Source: Leucaena leucocephala
Taxonomy: Eukaryota; Streptophyta; Magnoliopsida; Fabales; Fabaceae
Assembly: GCA_037074615.1 (NCBI GenBank)
Contig: CM073544.1
Location: 15,331,891-15,395,890 of the forward strand
Length of the DNA stretch: 64,000 nt
Direction of reading: 5' to 3'
Numbering within the stretch: position 1 is the stretch's first letter; each line of letters starts with the position of its first letter. Positions 1 through 11,900 of the stretch are shown piece by piece. A program made the position numbers and the translations under genes. The notes beneath the pieces were generated by a model. It searched no databases and was not told the origin of the DNA. It worked only from the letters and a program-made list of their open reading frames with translations.

Positions 1-420
1 AGAGGGTTAAAAAAATTGGAAATCCTTAATGAACATGCGTTATTACCGATCAATTTCATAGAAGAAATTGAATCAGGTTATATAAATGAAATTTTGCCAG
101 TTTCACAATAGACCAAAAATATATAGTCATCTTGAAGTCCACTGCCCATTTTAGCATTTCAACTTTAAAAAATGGGATTCTTCACAAATAGTAACTGAAG
201 ATAAATAACTTGTTAGCGCGAGGGAAGACCAGGTCAAATTACTATTTCATGAAACCCGTAATCGTGAGGTTTAGCTGGGAGCAAACAAAACGGCTAGCCA
301 ACGAGTTTATCTCATCATCATTCACCACGGCATTAACCCCGGATCCTCCATCTCTTGAATTTCAACAATTTCATTACCCATCACCAAAGCTTCTCATCTT
401 TTCTGATTCTCATCGCAAAA
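1..420 (+). promoter_or_regulatory. Upstream region of the LTI65-like gene
   Basis: AT-rich non-coding sequence directly upstream of the LTI65-like start codon at 421. The last ~100 bases are C/T-rich, as in a plant 5' leader. I see no clear ABRE (ACGTG core) or DRE (CCGAC) element here, although LTI65/RD29B genes are known to be driven by ABREs; such sites may lie outside the window. No coding signal is visible. Confidence 0.35.
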
Positions 421-1784
421 ATGGCTCAACTCCACAGACATGCTCCTGATACTCCCAAATCCTCTGCTCCTACCGTCGAACAACTCCTCCGAGGTATTAT
501 TCTATCATGTTCAACAATGTTCAATTATTTACAACCATTACTCACGACGGCTTTATGTGATGTTATATAGCAGCAGAAGCCTCTAAGGTGTCACCGTCCT
601 CCTCATCCTCCGACAGGTCCAAGCACTGGGACGCCCTGGAAGATCACGGCCACCATCACAAGAAATCAGTTCTCACTAAAGTCAAAGAGAAGGCCAAGAA
701 ATTGCGCCACAGTCTCAGCAAGAAGAAGCACGACGATAACTCCATTCCCTCCCTCCTCGAAGATGAGGATGATGTAGATACCGAGTACCTCGGAGCTCCC
801 AGTAATGTCATTCAATCACTCTTTTTTTTCGCCCATATTCTTTCTTTATTTCCTATATATCCATATCTACACTATGCATCAATGCCATGTTTCTTTACCG
901 CGAGATTTAACGTGGATTTCCCAACCCTTTCCAGTGTATGAATCGGAGCTGGCTCCTGAACAATACAAGGAGAAAGCAAGACAGCATCCAAGAGCAAATG
1001 CAATCTCTGAGAAGCATGCACTACAAAGTTCTGTCAAATCCAGGGTTGAAACAGATAAAGAAACGACTCTTAGTCCCTCCAAGCCCCAGAGAATAGCAGC
1101 TCATACTCCTGGTCCAAGCAAGACTACGCCTGAACATACAGTAACCCCTTCCTTCCCCTCCAAGTTTCTGGGCCTTTCGATCGAACCCCCGGAGCAACCA
1201 ACTTCATCGGCCCCGACAACGTCTCGGAAAGTTTCTTCGGCTAGGTCTTCTACCGGAGCCAAGACTGCCTCTAAAACTTTTTATGACGCAACACTGCCTC
1301 CGCACGCTTCATCTGCTCCGGCGACTCCACAAGGTTCTGCGCGTAATGGCTACAGTGACCAAATACGGGATAAGGGTGCTTTGGTCAAAGAGTATTTGAT
1401 GAGTAAGTTTGAGCCCGGGGAAGATGACAGAGCTCTGTCTCAGGTGATATCTGAAGCAATAAGTCCCAAAAGAGCTCCTGAAGATAAAGGCGTGATGGAG
1501 AAGTTCAGAGATGCCGTCAGTTCTTTGCTCGGAAATGATGAACCCTCACAATCTGCAGTCCAAACGCCTGTTAGACAAACTTCATCTGAAATCCCAGTAT
1601 CCACCAACGCTTATGAAGAAGGTATTGGACTTGTTCCTTTGATTCTCTCCACTTCTTTAATTGCTATCTTTAGAATCCTTCGACATATATAGAATGCTTT
1701 CTTACAATATCATCATATTTATTTCATCGCATCATTGCAGTTGGTCAGGAGGAGAGCCATGGCAGAATTCTTCAAGCCAACTGA
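421..1784 (+). CDS. LTI65: Low-temperature-induced 65 kDa protein-like (LTI65/RD29B family), short form
   Basis: Four exons read through: 421-493, 571-801, 935-1621 and 1741-1784, giving about 344 aa. All introns are GT-AG and the frame is preserved. The protein is hydrophilic and probably disordered. Three LTI65-type blocks are visible: a basic segment VLTKVKEKAKKLRHSLSKKK near residues 52-71, a GAP-x-Y element (GAPMYESELAPEQYKEKAR), and a C-terminal pair VKEYLMSKFEPGEDDRALSQ and VMEKFRDAVSSLLG. In the family these proteins accumulate under cold, drought and ABA; the molecular role is unclear. At ~344 aa it is much shorter than Arabidopsis LTI65 (~600 aa) because the repeated middle part is reduced. 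It converges with the symporter gene, with 301 bases between stop codons that would hold both 3' UTRs. Family call is firm; the exact orthologue is not. Confidence 0.82.
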
Positions 1785-2085
1785 AGGTTCCCATAAGATT
1801 TCTTTTCTGCATTCTTGTGTATGTATTCAGTATTCTTTATTGACACTTTTGAGGATGTATCAAATACTTAGATTCTAAAAATCATTCATTAATGTATCTA
1901 TTTTTACATACAGTAGTTAGTGTGGAATATTATCATCTGTGCATTTCACCACTACGGATGATCCAGTATATGTAATCTAAACCTAAAACTAGATGCTTTG
2001 GGAATGGGCCCAGTATACTAATAAACAGAAATAGCACACTTCGCATCAATAAGTCGGCGAAATCATCCGGTGCTAGTTTAAGCTG

Positions 2086-5000
2086 TCACTTCAAGATTTT
2101 GGATTCTATGTCTTCTAGGCTCAAACCTTTTGTCTCAGGGACAGAAGATACAACGAACAGGAGTGATAATAGAGCAATGGCGCCAAAAAGGAGAAAAAGG
2201 TTCTCTGCTCCTAGAATCTCCTGCATAATTAACACAAGGCAATACAAGATAATGATGAACTAAATCCCAATAGTGGCCAGGGCAATATTAAAAATGATTC
2301 AAAGATCAGTAAATACGAATTACGAAAAAAATACCAAATAATTTTTTTTAGAAAAAAAAAACCTTTAATGGAGAGAATGCAAAGGTCACAATAGCATTTG
2401 AAGCAAAGTTGGCCAGAACTGCAAGACTAATCCCCCTTCCTCTTGTTCGAAGAGGGAAAATTTCTGAAACCATAAGCCAGCTTATTGGCCCAAACGATAT
2501 CTGCAAAATGCGCGCGAGCGCAAAATTATCAATGAGAAGATTCTTTCTCTATTTGTTTTGTTTTATACGATGATAGCAGCAGGGCTAACGGCCAGAAGGC
2601 TACCTGGTAGCAACCCACATAGAGAAGTAAAGCAGTTACAGCAATAACTGGGAATCCCCCAAGAAAGTTGTAATATGCTGAAAGAAGAACCAAACAAAGG
2701 GCCTACAAAACCAAGGAAAAGTTGAACAAAAATTGCACTGGACGAGTTTCTGTCAAAAATACTGCAAGATTTTTTTTTTTTTTTTTAATTCTGAGAATCT
2801 GTTATCTTAAACGTGAAAATATGATGCTTACAATGCCACTGACACCTCCAATCAGGAGAGGTCTTCTCCCCAAATCATCGACTTTCAAGACAGCAATCCA
2901 AGTCATCAGAAACTACAGGTGTTGATAAATAAGAAACAATGATCAGTGTCACATAGCCAGCACTATTTCCAATTTTAATTTTAAATGAAAACAAATGGTA
3001 TACCTTGAATAAGCCAATAACAACTGAAACTTTTGTGGCATCAGATGCAGCCGAAAATCCAGCATTCTGTATATTAATAACAGAAGATAATTTAAAGTGA
3101 ACTAGATGGAAATGAACAAATTTAATTTCAGAAGACCAGGGAAATGAAGTTAGAGATAAAAGTACCTGAAGAATTGGACCTGCATAATATAGAACACTTG
3201 GTTGGCCTGTTATCTGTTTTAATAATCTAATCAGACAAAACACAAAAAAGATTTCTCCAGTTTCCCTTAACTATCTCATGACTAAAATGGAGAGGTTACA
3301 GACAATCAAAATATTGATGTAATATACTCATGTGCACCTAGTGGAACTACCTGTTGGAATAAGACTAGACCTCCACCAATTGTGAAGGCTTTAAGACTGG
3401 GCCCCTGAAACACCTCCAAGAAACTTGCCTCCTCCGAGTTCACTTCATAGGCAGACTTCAATGAGACAAGGGTCTCCTCCACTTGCCTCTCAGAAACTTT
3501 GTCACCTGGCGGCCGGCCTCTTAATCTGCTGAGGGAAAATATTGCTTTTTCCTTCAACTCTTCAAATGAACCTTTCCCTTGAACTGCCCTGAGAAGCAAC
3601 CACCGTGGAGATGAGGGAAGAAGCCACATTCCAAGCCCCATAAGCACAGCAACCGGAGCACTTACTCCATACATGAACCGCCATCCCCCAACTGTGTTAA
3701 TCTGAAAACTTCCCACAAAGTAACCCAGCTGCAGAGAAGTTCAGTCTCCCACTAAGTCAAGTATGTAGTGGATAAAATCAAGATAAGATAATTATGTGAT
3801 ACCAGAATCCCCAGGACAATGAAGAGCTCTTTTAATGATACTAGAGTTCCACGGATTTGTGATGGGCAAGTTTCTGCAATATATAAAGGAGCGCCATGCA
3901 TGGCCTGTAATGCAATGTGTTTGTAAGATTACAAAGTTATCAGCTATATTACAGAAAACACAAACAGGTGAGAGGAGCTCACCAAACCTATGCCTAGGCC
4001 ATAAAGTAGCCTTCCTACTAAAAGGACACCAAGTTCTGGTGCATAGGCAGTGATCGAACCACCAAGCACATATAAAAAGGCTGCAACCAAGAGTTCTCGC
4101 TTCCTACCTAATGTCAGCCAATTTAACAGAATGAATAAGAAATATAACCCTAAAAATAACTTCAATTTCAGTATAAAATGAATAAGCAAAGGAATTTACC
4201 AAGAAAATCAGCAACAGCGAATGCAAGAAGGGAGCCTAGAAGAGCTCCGTACAGGGAACCACTGACCTATGATGGATGCTAGAGGTAAGATTGTAATCAG
4301 TACGAAAAACAATAAGTTTTTCAGGACTATACAAGAAGTTTTCCAACCATAACACTAAATTATACCACAAGTCCAAGCTGAATAGCAGAGAGGTTGAACC
4401 ATGTTATGCCGCTAAGTTCAGGTGACTGTGAATTCAAGCAACAAGGTAACAAGAATAGATTACTTGCTTTATGCAAAAAGATACAACCAATTGCAACAGA
4501 AATAAAGCCACTGACAAATTCACCTGCAGTGAAATCGTAGCACCAGAGGTGGCTCCAATATCATACCCAAATAATAAGCCACCCAATGCAGGGAACAAAA
4601 ACCTAAAATTTGGAAATGGGGCACTAATTAATTGAAATAAAAATGATAAGAGGGCTTATACGTCACCAAATTTGAAACGTTTGATCACTTTGAACTAGGA
4701 TTGACGTTTTTAAACTTTCAATTACAAAGGAAGCACAGAACTTTGGATTTGGGAATTGAAAAAGGAAAGGGGAAGGATTGAACCTAGTTGATTACATTAG
4801 GACGCCTGACACTAATTTTGTTTACAGTTGCCACTTTGAACTGGGATTGACGTTTTTTGGCTGAAAATAGTTGATATTGTCCAAATAATAGAGTCATAAT
4901 TTCGTACAAATCATTACGTCTTGCTTTATAAGCAATGTTTTAGTTCTAAAGTAGCAATGCGCGAGTGAAATCAGCTTTTCCAGTGAAGTAGCAGTCAAAA

Positions 5001-5474
5001 AGACTTCAAACGTGGCCAAGCTTCCTAATTGTCAGAGTTTAACATGAGAGTGACACACTCGGAATGAAGGAGGAGTGACAGAAACGTACGGAAAGATTAC
5101 AGAAGACCAAGAAAACTCTTCTCGGGATGTTGCATTAGATGCAAGCGACTCGGGTGGTTCCCCCGAAGAAAAATCCCTCTGCGCGCCAACCTGCCCAGAA
5201 GACAAAAATGCATAATTATAACAAAGAAAGCATGAGACTTTGATAAGATTCTCAGCTATGGGGTTCTCACATAGAATCTGAGTCTTCGACCAGAGTAGGA
5301 GGGAGGAATCGGGTACGGGGTGCAGCGGGGCGCGAAATGATCGTTATATGATGAAGTCAGACGGGAATTAGTATGAGTGTAGGAAAATGGAGCTTTCGAT
5401 CGCTTTCTTGTCAGGTGATGGAGAGAGAAGTTCATCAAATTGAGGGGGGGAGGAGTGGAGGCAGAGCAGGCCAT
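2086..5474 (-). CDS. D-xylose-proton symporter-like, chloroplastic (MFS sugar transporter)
   Basis: Fourteen exons on the minus strand: 5474-5271, 5190-5090, 4602-4524, 4425-4366, 4266-4200, 4107-3983, 3904-3803, 3728-3351, 3213-3166, 3066-3004, 2912-2832, 2702-2604, 2500-2363 and 2220-2086. They sum to 1680 nt, 559 aa, matching Arabidopsis D-xylose-proton symporter-like 3 (about 558 aa). The first ~70 residues are Ser/Arg-rich and free of acids at the start, as in a plastid transit peptide. Twelve-TM MFS signatures follow: GYDIGATSGAT (TM1), DFLGRKREL in the first cytosolic loop, SPRWLLLRAVQGKG after TM6, ITGQPSVLYYAGPILQ in TM7, DDLGRRPLLIGG, and VPETKGLSLEDIESKILK at the C-terminus. It is expected to carry a sugar with H+ across the plastid envelope; the true substrate is unproven. 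The frame is intact. It diverges from the small gene at 6129. Confidence 0.92.
4686..4857. repeat. Short direct repeat inside symporter intron 2
   Basis: Two near-identical ~26-base copies of CACTTTGAACTRGGATTGAC plus a T-run lie at 4686-4711 and 4832-4857. They differ at one base in the core and in T-run length. They sit in the intron between exons 2 and 3 of the symporter-like gene. They may be remnants of a small insertion; function unknown. Confidence 0.5.
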
Positions 5475-6128
5475 GCGATCCCCAAAGAAGGCAAGAATCA
5501 GTGAGGGGAATCCGTTGCTTGATAGCTATGGTTTCATTATCTCTGTCTACGCTGTTTGGTGTCACTGGCTATGTTAGTCAATTTATTTCCTTTTTTTTAA
5601 AAAAAAAATTAGTATATATAAGTAAGTTGAAGTTGGAATGTAATAAATAATAAATTTTTTTGGGCATAGGATGTGATAGATAAATTATGTATCTTTCTTT
5701 CTTCCCCGCCCAATAGTTAGAAGATTTTTTTTTTATTGAAGCTTAAAACAAACCTACATGGCATCTATCATTTCTTCTTATCAACTCAAAGGATCAATCA
5801 GTTAGTTAAAACAGGCCCATAATGTTGTTGCTTGCTCCTATCATGGCGGAGAGGAGTGGATGCAAAATTGCAAATAAAAGACAATAATATTATTGGCATA
5901 TTCCGAGTTGCAGTAAACAACTAAACAAGGCATTAACTCCTACAAACCCTATTAACCAAACAAAAGTATGATCCTTTCAGTAATTGATCGCCACGCATAA
6001 CTCCTACCCCCCCTTTTCCGCAACACCCTTTAGATACGATACGATCCATACCAAGGCAGAGCAACATTAAACATTGAGGGTTCATATAAGGTTCCGGCAG
6101 AATCCCAGGATTCGATTTGATTGAGGAA
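5475..6128. promoter_or_regulatory. Divergent intergenic region (symporter / small gene)
   Basis: About 650 bases lie between two divergent start codons and must hold both promoters and 5' leaders. The side near the symporter is G-rich on the plus strand (C/T-rich leader on the minus strand). The middle (5580-5900) is AT-rich with homopolymer A and T runs. I see no further gene or clear motif. Confidence 0.35.
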
Positions 6129-6479
6129 ATGGAGGAAAGCAAAGGCATAACAAAAGCAGGGGGAAAGGCCACCAGGTTACAGAAGCGTGCTCCCGCGTCA
6201 CTTGAGCTTGATAACATCGGCAGGGGCTTCGCTTTTGGAGCTTCTAATGAATCTTCCAATGCAATCCCATTACTGTCCCCACTCATCGTATCTCCACAGC
6301 CATCATTATTGATGGAGACTCCAGACAATGGAGATGACAGCCAGCGGTGTTGCTGTGTACAAGGTGGTCTGGTTTTATCGTCCGGGTGGCAGCATCCAGC
6401 TATGGCTCCATTTCAGGAGCCTTCGTCTCTGTTTAGTTTTTTCCAGAAACAATGTGCGATTGTTAGCCAAGCTCAGTAA
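6129..6479 (+). CDS. Small conserved-looking plant protein of unknown function
   Basis: A single open frame of 116 aa from ATG at 6129 to TAA at 6477-6479. An upstream in-frame extension has no ATG. The protein starts with a basic segment containing TRLQKRAPASLELD, followed by NAIPLLSPLIVSPQP, a Cys-rich patch (QRCCCVQGG), and a C-terminal block PFQEPSSLFSFFQKQCAIV. This order (basic APASL motif, PLLSPL motif, C-terminal SLFSFFQ motif) resembles small uncharacterised plant proteins that I cannot name. There is no signal peptide or membrane helix. The opposite strand also has a 131-aa open frame (5933-6328), which I read as its shadow. The alternative is a chance frame, but the motif spacing favours a real gene. 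Confidence 0.55.
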   Translation: MEESKGITKAGGKATRLQKRAPASLELDNIGRGFAFGASNESSNAIPLLSPLIVSPQPSLLMETPDNGDDSQRCCCVQGGLVLSSGWQHPAMAPFQEPSSLFSFFQKQCAIVSQAQ

Positions 6480-7600
6480 AGTGAGAATCAACCCTTGCTT
6501 TTGATGCCTCTCTATGTCTCCACCTTGCAGATTCCAGTTAGGAGAAATCTAGTATTTTTCTTACATGTTGTAACTGGTTGGATTGGAGGGATAGCCCCTT
6601 TCCCCATCCTTCTGTTTCCTTTTCCTTCCCCTTTTTTTTTCTGTGTGAGATTATGTCTATCTTGTTTAGGATAAGCTTACGCATCAATTGAAATCCTTTC
6701 AATTTCAATGGCAACGCAGACACAAATTGTGTTCAAGGTTTCGGGAAACCAAACCTAGACGCAGAGCAATTTCCTGCCTCTCCTAAATAGAGTTCTATAT
6801 TAATACTACTTTCAAAATTTGAAACTAAGGATATTAACAGAACATTAGAGCTTTTATAGATTATGAGGGCCAATAATTGATATCTGAGAAATAGATATCA
6901 AATGTAGTTCGACCTCGGATATGTACGAGTGGATTTTCTTTTTCTTTATTTTCCTTCTTCTGGGATCATGTTACCATATTATTGCCGTTGTTTATATCAG
7001 ACATTAGTAGCAAAACAAACATGCAAGGTAAGGGGGGGACAAGGGTTTTATATCTCATGGTTTGTTTTTTATAATTGATCCTGAATTGAGAAAGGTCGTG
7101 AACCAGACATCGTATCATGGATGAAAACGACAAGTCAAGACGGTAGTTTTATCCCCACCCCCTCGTTTTTTTTGAGGGAGGAAGGGAGGGGGGGGGGGTG
7201 TTTAACGATAAAGGGCACAATTTTTACCAACGAAAACGTACGAGAGTAGGACATAAGCAACAACAAAACACTATGGCTATAAAAGGTAACCAAGACCAGA
7301 AATTCATATATGCTTTGAACCACCAACAAGAAGATTTTTGGAGGATGGTGGAAAATTCCGTGTCCTCAAAGTTGGAGGCCGCATCTGTTACACAGAATGG
7401 TATGCTCATACGTGGAGGAGACAATTTGTTAGCAGCTTTAGTTTGACCTTCTATGCGGATGGTTGTGGTAATTGTATTCGAGGTTTTTATGTTTGTATTG
7501 TGAACGAGTGTGATGGTATCTTATATATGACCGACTATTTTTATGTACCCACCTTTCTTTTCATATAATATAATTGACTATTTTATCAAAAAGAATTTGT
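6480..7600. other. Intergenic, no convincing gene
   Basis: Roughly 1.1 kb of AT-rich sequence. It includes a G run near 7187-7200. Open frames at 7198-7446 on both strands show no recognisable domain. The first part probably contains the 3' UTR of the gene ending at 6479. Confidence 0.4.
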
Positions 7601-7866
7601 GGAGGAGCAATCTGGGATGCAAAGGGGGCGACTATAGGAGGGTATAAATGGTCCCACAGTACATAGTGGAACTGAAAGCTATAGCTTTGGGTCTGGAATA
7701 CTGTTGGGAAAAGGAATTGCAAAGTGTTAACATGAGTAATGCTCAAAATTACCATACTTTAGTTAGAGAACTAACTGATTTTCAGAGCCATCAAGATATT
7801 GTTGAAGTCGGATCGTTTTTTTATCAAGGATTGGCCTTGCCTGTTGCGTCTGGTATTCATTTCTAA
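7601..7866 (+). pseudogene. RNase H-like (RVT_3 type) fragment, frameshifted
   Basis: From 7601 one frame reads GGAIWDAKGATIGGYKW and stops with TAG near 7649. A second frame then reads VELKAIALGLEYCWEKELQSV and continues to a stop at 7864-7866 through LVRELTDFQSHQDIVEV. Together they resemble the plant RNase H-like domain found in non-LTR retrotransposon-derived genes: a GGAI..D start, an acidic ELKAI.LGL helix, then the W..G-type strand. The two halves are in different frames and no start or upstream domain is present, so this is a relic. The match is by pattern only. Confidence 0.4.
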
Positions 7867-7957
7867 CATTGATAACAAAAGGAAATATGTATGAATAGTA
7901 TTGATGATTTTGGGCATTTGATTAACCACTACCTCTTAGTCGAAAGGTACTGAATGA

Positions 7958-8148
7958 GTTAAAGAGAATTGATACAAATAGTAAAGAATAAATTTGTATC
8001 TTATAAAGACGTAAGTGCGATTCTCTCTCCTGTTGTGAAAACTCTTTTGATAAACGATCGCATAAATCTCTAGTAAGTGCTTTATAAACCTTAAGACGAA
8101 AACCATACCAAACCTACCTACTAAACTTTTGTCATACTAAAAAAAAAG
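7958..8148 (+). repeat. tRNA-like SINE, family 1 copy 1
   Basis: About 190 bases that share an ordered series of motifs with copies at 21341, 33498 and 42331(-): an A-box-like AATTGATACAAATAGTAAAG, then TTTGTATCTTATAAAGACG, a B-box-like AGTGCGATTCTC, GATCGCATAAATCTC, AGTAAGTGCT, and a terminal A run. The B-box is mutated in this copy. No clear target duplication is seen here. Confidence 0.5.
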
Positions 8149-8186
8149 TAGCGGATGATGAGGGATTCAATTCTTGTATTCTCTTT

Positions 8187-8372
8187 TTTTTCTGTTACCT
8201 ACCTGGTTCACTAGAGCTTTACCCCGACTATATCCGGATCCGACCGCATCGCGCACCTGGTTATGGTAGGTGAGTCTCCCAATAGAAATTTTCTACATAC
8301 AACAAGGCTCGAACTCGAGACCTCGCTTAAACAATATTAAACCGCTTACCACTCAGACTAACTCCCCTCAGT
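8187..8372 (-). mobile_element. SINE retroposon with perfect 18-bp target duplication
   Basis: The minus strand reads GAGTTAGTCTGAGTGGTAAG near its 5' end (RNA polymerase III A-box) and GTCTCGAGTTCGAGCCTTG about 40 bases on (B-box, close to GGTTCGANNCC). It ends in GTAACAG followed by an A run. The element is flanked by two identical copies of AATTCTTGTATTCTCTTT at 8169-8186 and 8373-8390. A tRNA-like head, A-tail and matching flanks together identify a full-length SINE of about 186 bases. It lies ~600 bases beyond the TFIIA stop codon. Confidence 0.78.
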
Positions 8373-8979
8373 AATTCTTGTATTCTCTTTAGTAATAGAT
8401 ATATCTTCAATTTCATACAAGAAACGTACGACAGAAGCCCAGCCCAAAAAGGAAAGATTACTCTCGTACAAAGTGATACCCAAGGTTTAGAATCGAACTA
8501 CTCATAATGGCTCACATGAGCCTAAAAAGAAAAAAGCTGGCTCCAAAGGGTATAACCACATGATGCCCATTCGTGAATTTTCAATTCATGGACTCCTTTC
8601 CTGCTTCTTTATTCAATGCTCAAATTCAACGACTAATTGACATTATTACGCAGAACTACATGAAAGATGACCGACATGACATAAATAATATCGTTATCAT
8701 ACAAAGCGATTCTCAATTAGCCAAAATGTCCAAGTATACAGCGCTAATGGTACTAAATACATTGCACTTAACAGATGGTAAACTTCAGGAAATGCCTCAG
8801 GATACCACCTATTCATGGAAAGCCCCAACATCAATAGCAGTCTCGAAAGGTGAAAGGATATCTCTCTTCCTTAAGCTTTCATTTAATATTTTATAATCAA
8901 AGAAAAGATTTGAAACACTCCATGACACCCCTGCCTTATGCTTCACATACATCCCACCAAATCGCGATAAATGCAAAAA

Positions 8980-11900
8980 TCAGAAGTCAAATTCTCCTGT
9001 CGCCTGTAAAAAATGTGCATAATAACCATCAAATCAAATAAATGTGACAAACTGATAACTGAAATAATGAGGCAAGATCAGTCTTCTCAATTGTGAGCAA
9101 CACACCTTATTGAAGAGAATGTCCTTATTGTTTATGCGCATGATCCCATCCTTTAATGTGCATTTCCACCTGCTCTTGGTACGTGTCACCTACATTCGTA
9201 GCAAGACGACCATTAGCTCTCAAAAAGTAGATATTCAGAATGCAACCATATACCATGTCGCACTGCAGTGCACTCAACATCCATGTCAGTGGAAAGTTCA
9301 CGCTGTTACCTTGTCAAACTGGGCCAGAACAAGATGCTGGGTATTTTGATCCTCTCCTTGATCCACGTCATCCAACTCATCATCGTCATTTTCATTCAAT
9401 GGGGGTTCATCATCATCATCATCATCTACAGCCTCATTTTGAGCAACAAGAGCAGGGGTACTTGCTGGTACTTCTAAAAATTGAGAAAAGAAATTATGCA
9501 TCATTAACATCAGATATAGATGGGCATATGATAAAAGTAAATATCACCAAAATATAGTAACATCATGCCCATTACTTACCAGGAGGAGCTGGTGTGTTTG
9601 CAATGTTGTAGTCTTCATTGAACACTCCTCCGTAATTGTATATCTGAAAAAAATAAAACCAGGAAGAAGACATGAGAAGGCTGTTGTCTTAACGTAATTT
9701 TTTTTTTCCTTTGGGAGGGTGGATCAGTCAGAAATATCATACTTATAAGGCACTATTCCAGTTAAATTTCTTACAGAAAGAAGGTACGGATGGAGCTAAG
9801 AGAGTAAATTGAAAATTTTACAATCTAGCCTTATTATGAAATTTATGTTTAGAATATAAGCAAATAAGTCATTGCTTAAAGCATTATTATCTTCCATCCC
9901 GTTGTCTTTCTCTGTATTCTAATTACTTCCCTTCTTTTTCCCTCCCAACTGCTAAACCCTCGATGATTAGCAAGAATAAAATAATTGAGCACGGGATAAT
10001 GGGCAAATCAAGATATATCAAACCTACCATTATTAAATATACTAGTTCAGGTACCGAATCATATAAAAAGTGAAAACACAGTCTTGACATGAACCAACAT
10101 GGAATTAAACAAATAACTATGCCCAAGTGAGCACGTAAATCTAAGAATTTACTAACCAGTTGCCAAAACGATCTACACACAAGAAGAAATGATTCAAATT
10201 ACAAATGAAATGCCAACAATCACAGAGCTAATATTATGAAAAATTCGATGAAAAAATCTGCACAACATATCATAAGCCCCTACAAACATGAGATAGCTGA
10301 TAGAAAAAAGATACGGAAGGCAAACAAAAAATTTACAAGTAATTAGAATACACAAATAATGCAAGATGAATGAATATTCTACGCAGGGGGAAATAGCAAA
10401 TATAAAGGTATTCATCACATGTTCTAGAAAGAGAAAGGAAAAAAAAGTATCGGTACCACTACTCACATTTGGAGTAGAAAGTACATCATCATCATAAGGA
10501 ATTGGTCCATCAAGTTGAGGAATCCTTGAAGCTGGCCTCTCCAAACATGCTGCTGATTTTCCTTTAGAAGTACTGTGACATGCACCAACAGAGATGCTCC
10601 CTCCATATACCTAAAACATAATGTTAAACAGTTTCACCGCTAAATAAACCTTTCTGTCAATTCAAGCAAGTCAGTGGACCAACGGACAGAAATGCACGTA
10701 CCATATGCACTGTAAAAACCTAGAGAGAAACTCAATTGAGATCAGTCTTCCATGTGTTCGATGCACAATCAGATTGATCAATTTTAGAATAAACCATTCT
10801 TACAACAGTTAAATAAATATGCAGTAGGGGCATATGATTAATTTGGATCATACTCTCACAACAAAAAGAGAACCATAAGATAAATGTCATAAATCATCCA
10901 TATGTCCCAGAATAACTGTATCCAACCAACTATAGATCAAAAGATGGTGTGTTCTGCAGCTCAAATTTTAATCAATGATCAGCATCAACTCAAGCATGAC
11001 AAGCAACTTTACAGCAATGATGACATAAATGATAACAATAACGACAATGAACATTTAATGTGATACAACGCCCAAGTTGCAAATTCATATGTGAGAACCA
11101 AACTATTTGATATCCATTTGATACTGGTTGATTGGATCAAAAATCATACCTCAATTTGACAATCTCCAGATGTAGCATCTCCAGCCCCATCTTGCTGAGG
11201 TATATATCCACCAGAGTTATATTGTGAAGGAAAATCATCACGTTTTCGCTTTCCTGAAGATACCGTGAAGAAGTCCTGGATGTTCCTCATAGGTACAAGT
11301 AAAATTCTAAGTGTGGTGGCAGTCCTATGTTACTCGTTTTGTTGGATGGGAGTGAATGTTCCAGGAAAAAGCATCAATAAAATGTTTGTTGCAACAAGAA
11401 AGGAAATCTGTTTGACGACTTAATAAAAAGCAATGCTAATTGAACCAAACTAGACCAGCCAGTTCAACTGGGAAACCAACCTCTTGTCTGGTCCAGAAGA
11501 GGCTGTAAATTAGTGTGTCAGAGAACCTATCAAACTTGATTAAAAAACTGTGCAGTTTTTATAAACCTGTGCTGGTTCAAGCACTGGGGTAGTCCCCACT
11601 AAAACTTTTCCTATGAGCTTCAAAAATGGGTAATGTACAATTCAAGCTTGAGGCCTCCAACATATATGTCCAGCGCCTCACCAAAACAACTAGAACGTGT
11701 TCTTTTTCATTTGTAGACATAATTATACTTATAAACTTATGGTAACAACCTTACATTGCCTATCCTGCAGTGTGCATCTATCAAGTATTATTGACTTAAA
11801 GACCCAATAAATTTTCTTATCCATTAAATGGTCTTTTTATAGAAATTAAATTATTGGTTCTCATATAACCTTAGCACTCTCTTACTTTGATAAAAGAATA

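Noticed and set aside
5933..6328. 131-aa open frame on the minus strand
   Set aside because: It is antisense to the 116-aa plus-strand frame, which has the better motif pattern and a proper ATG/stop context.
8573..8896. 107-aa plus-strand frame between the SINE and TFIIA
   Set aside because: It starts in AT-rich sequence, has no recognisable domain and overlaps the probable TFIIA 3' flank.
9268..9557. Plus-strand frames with His-rich runs
   Set aside because: Antisense to the Asp-rich tract of TFIIA (GAT/GAC repeats read as ATC/CAT on the other strand).
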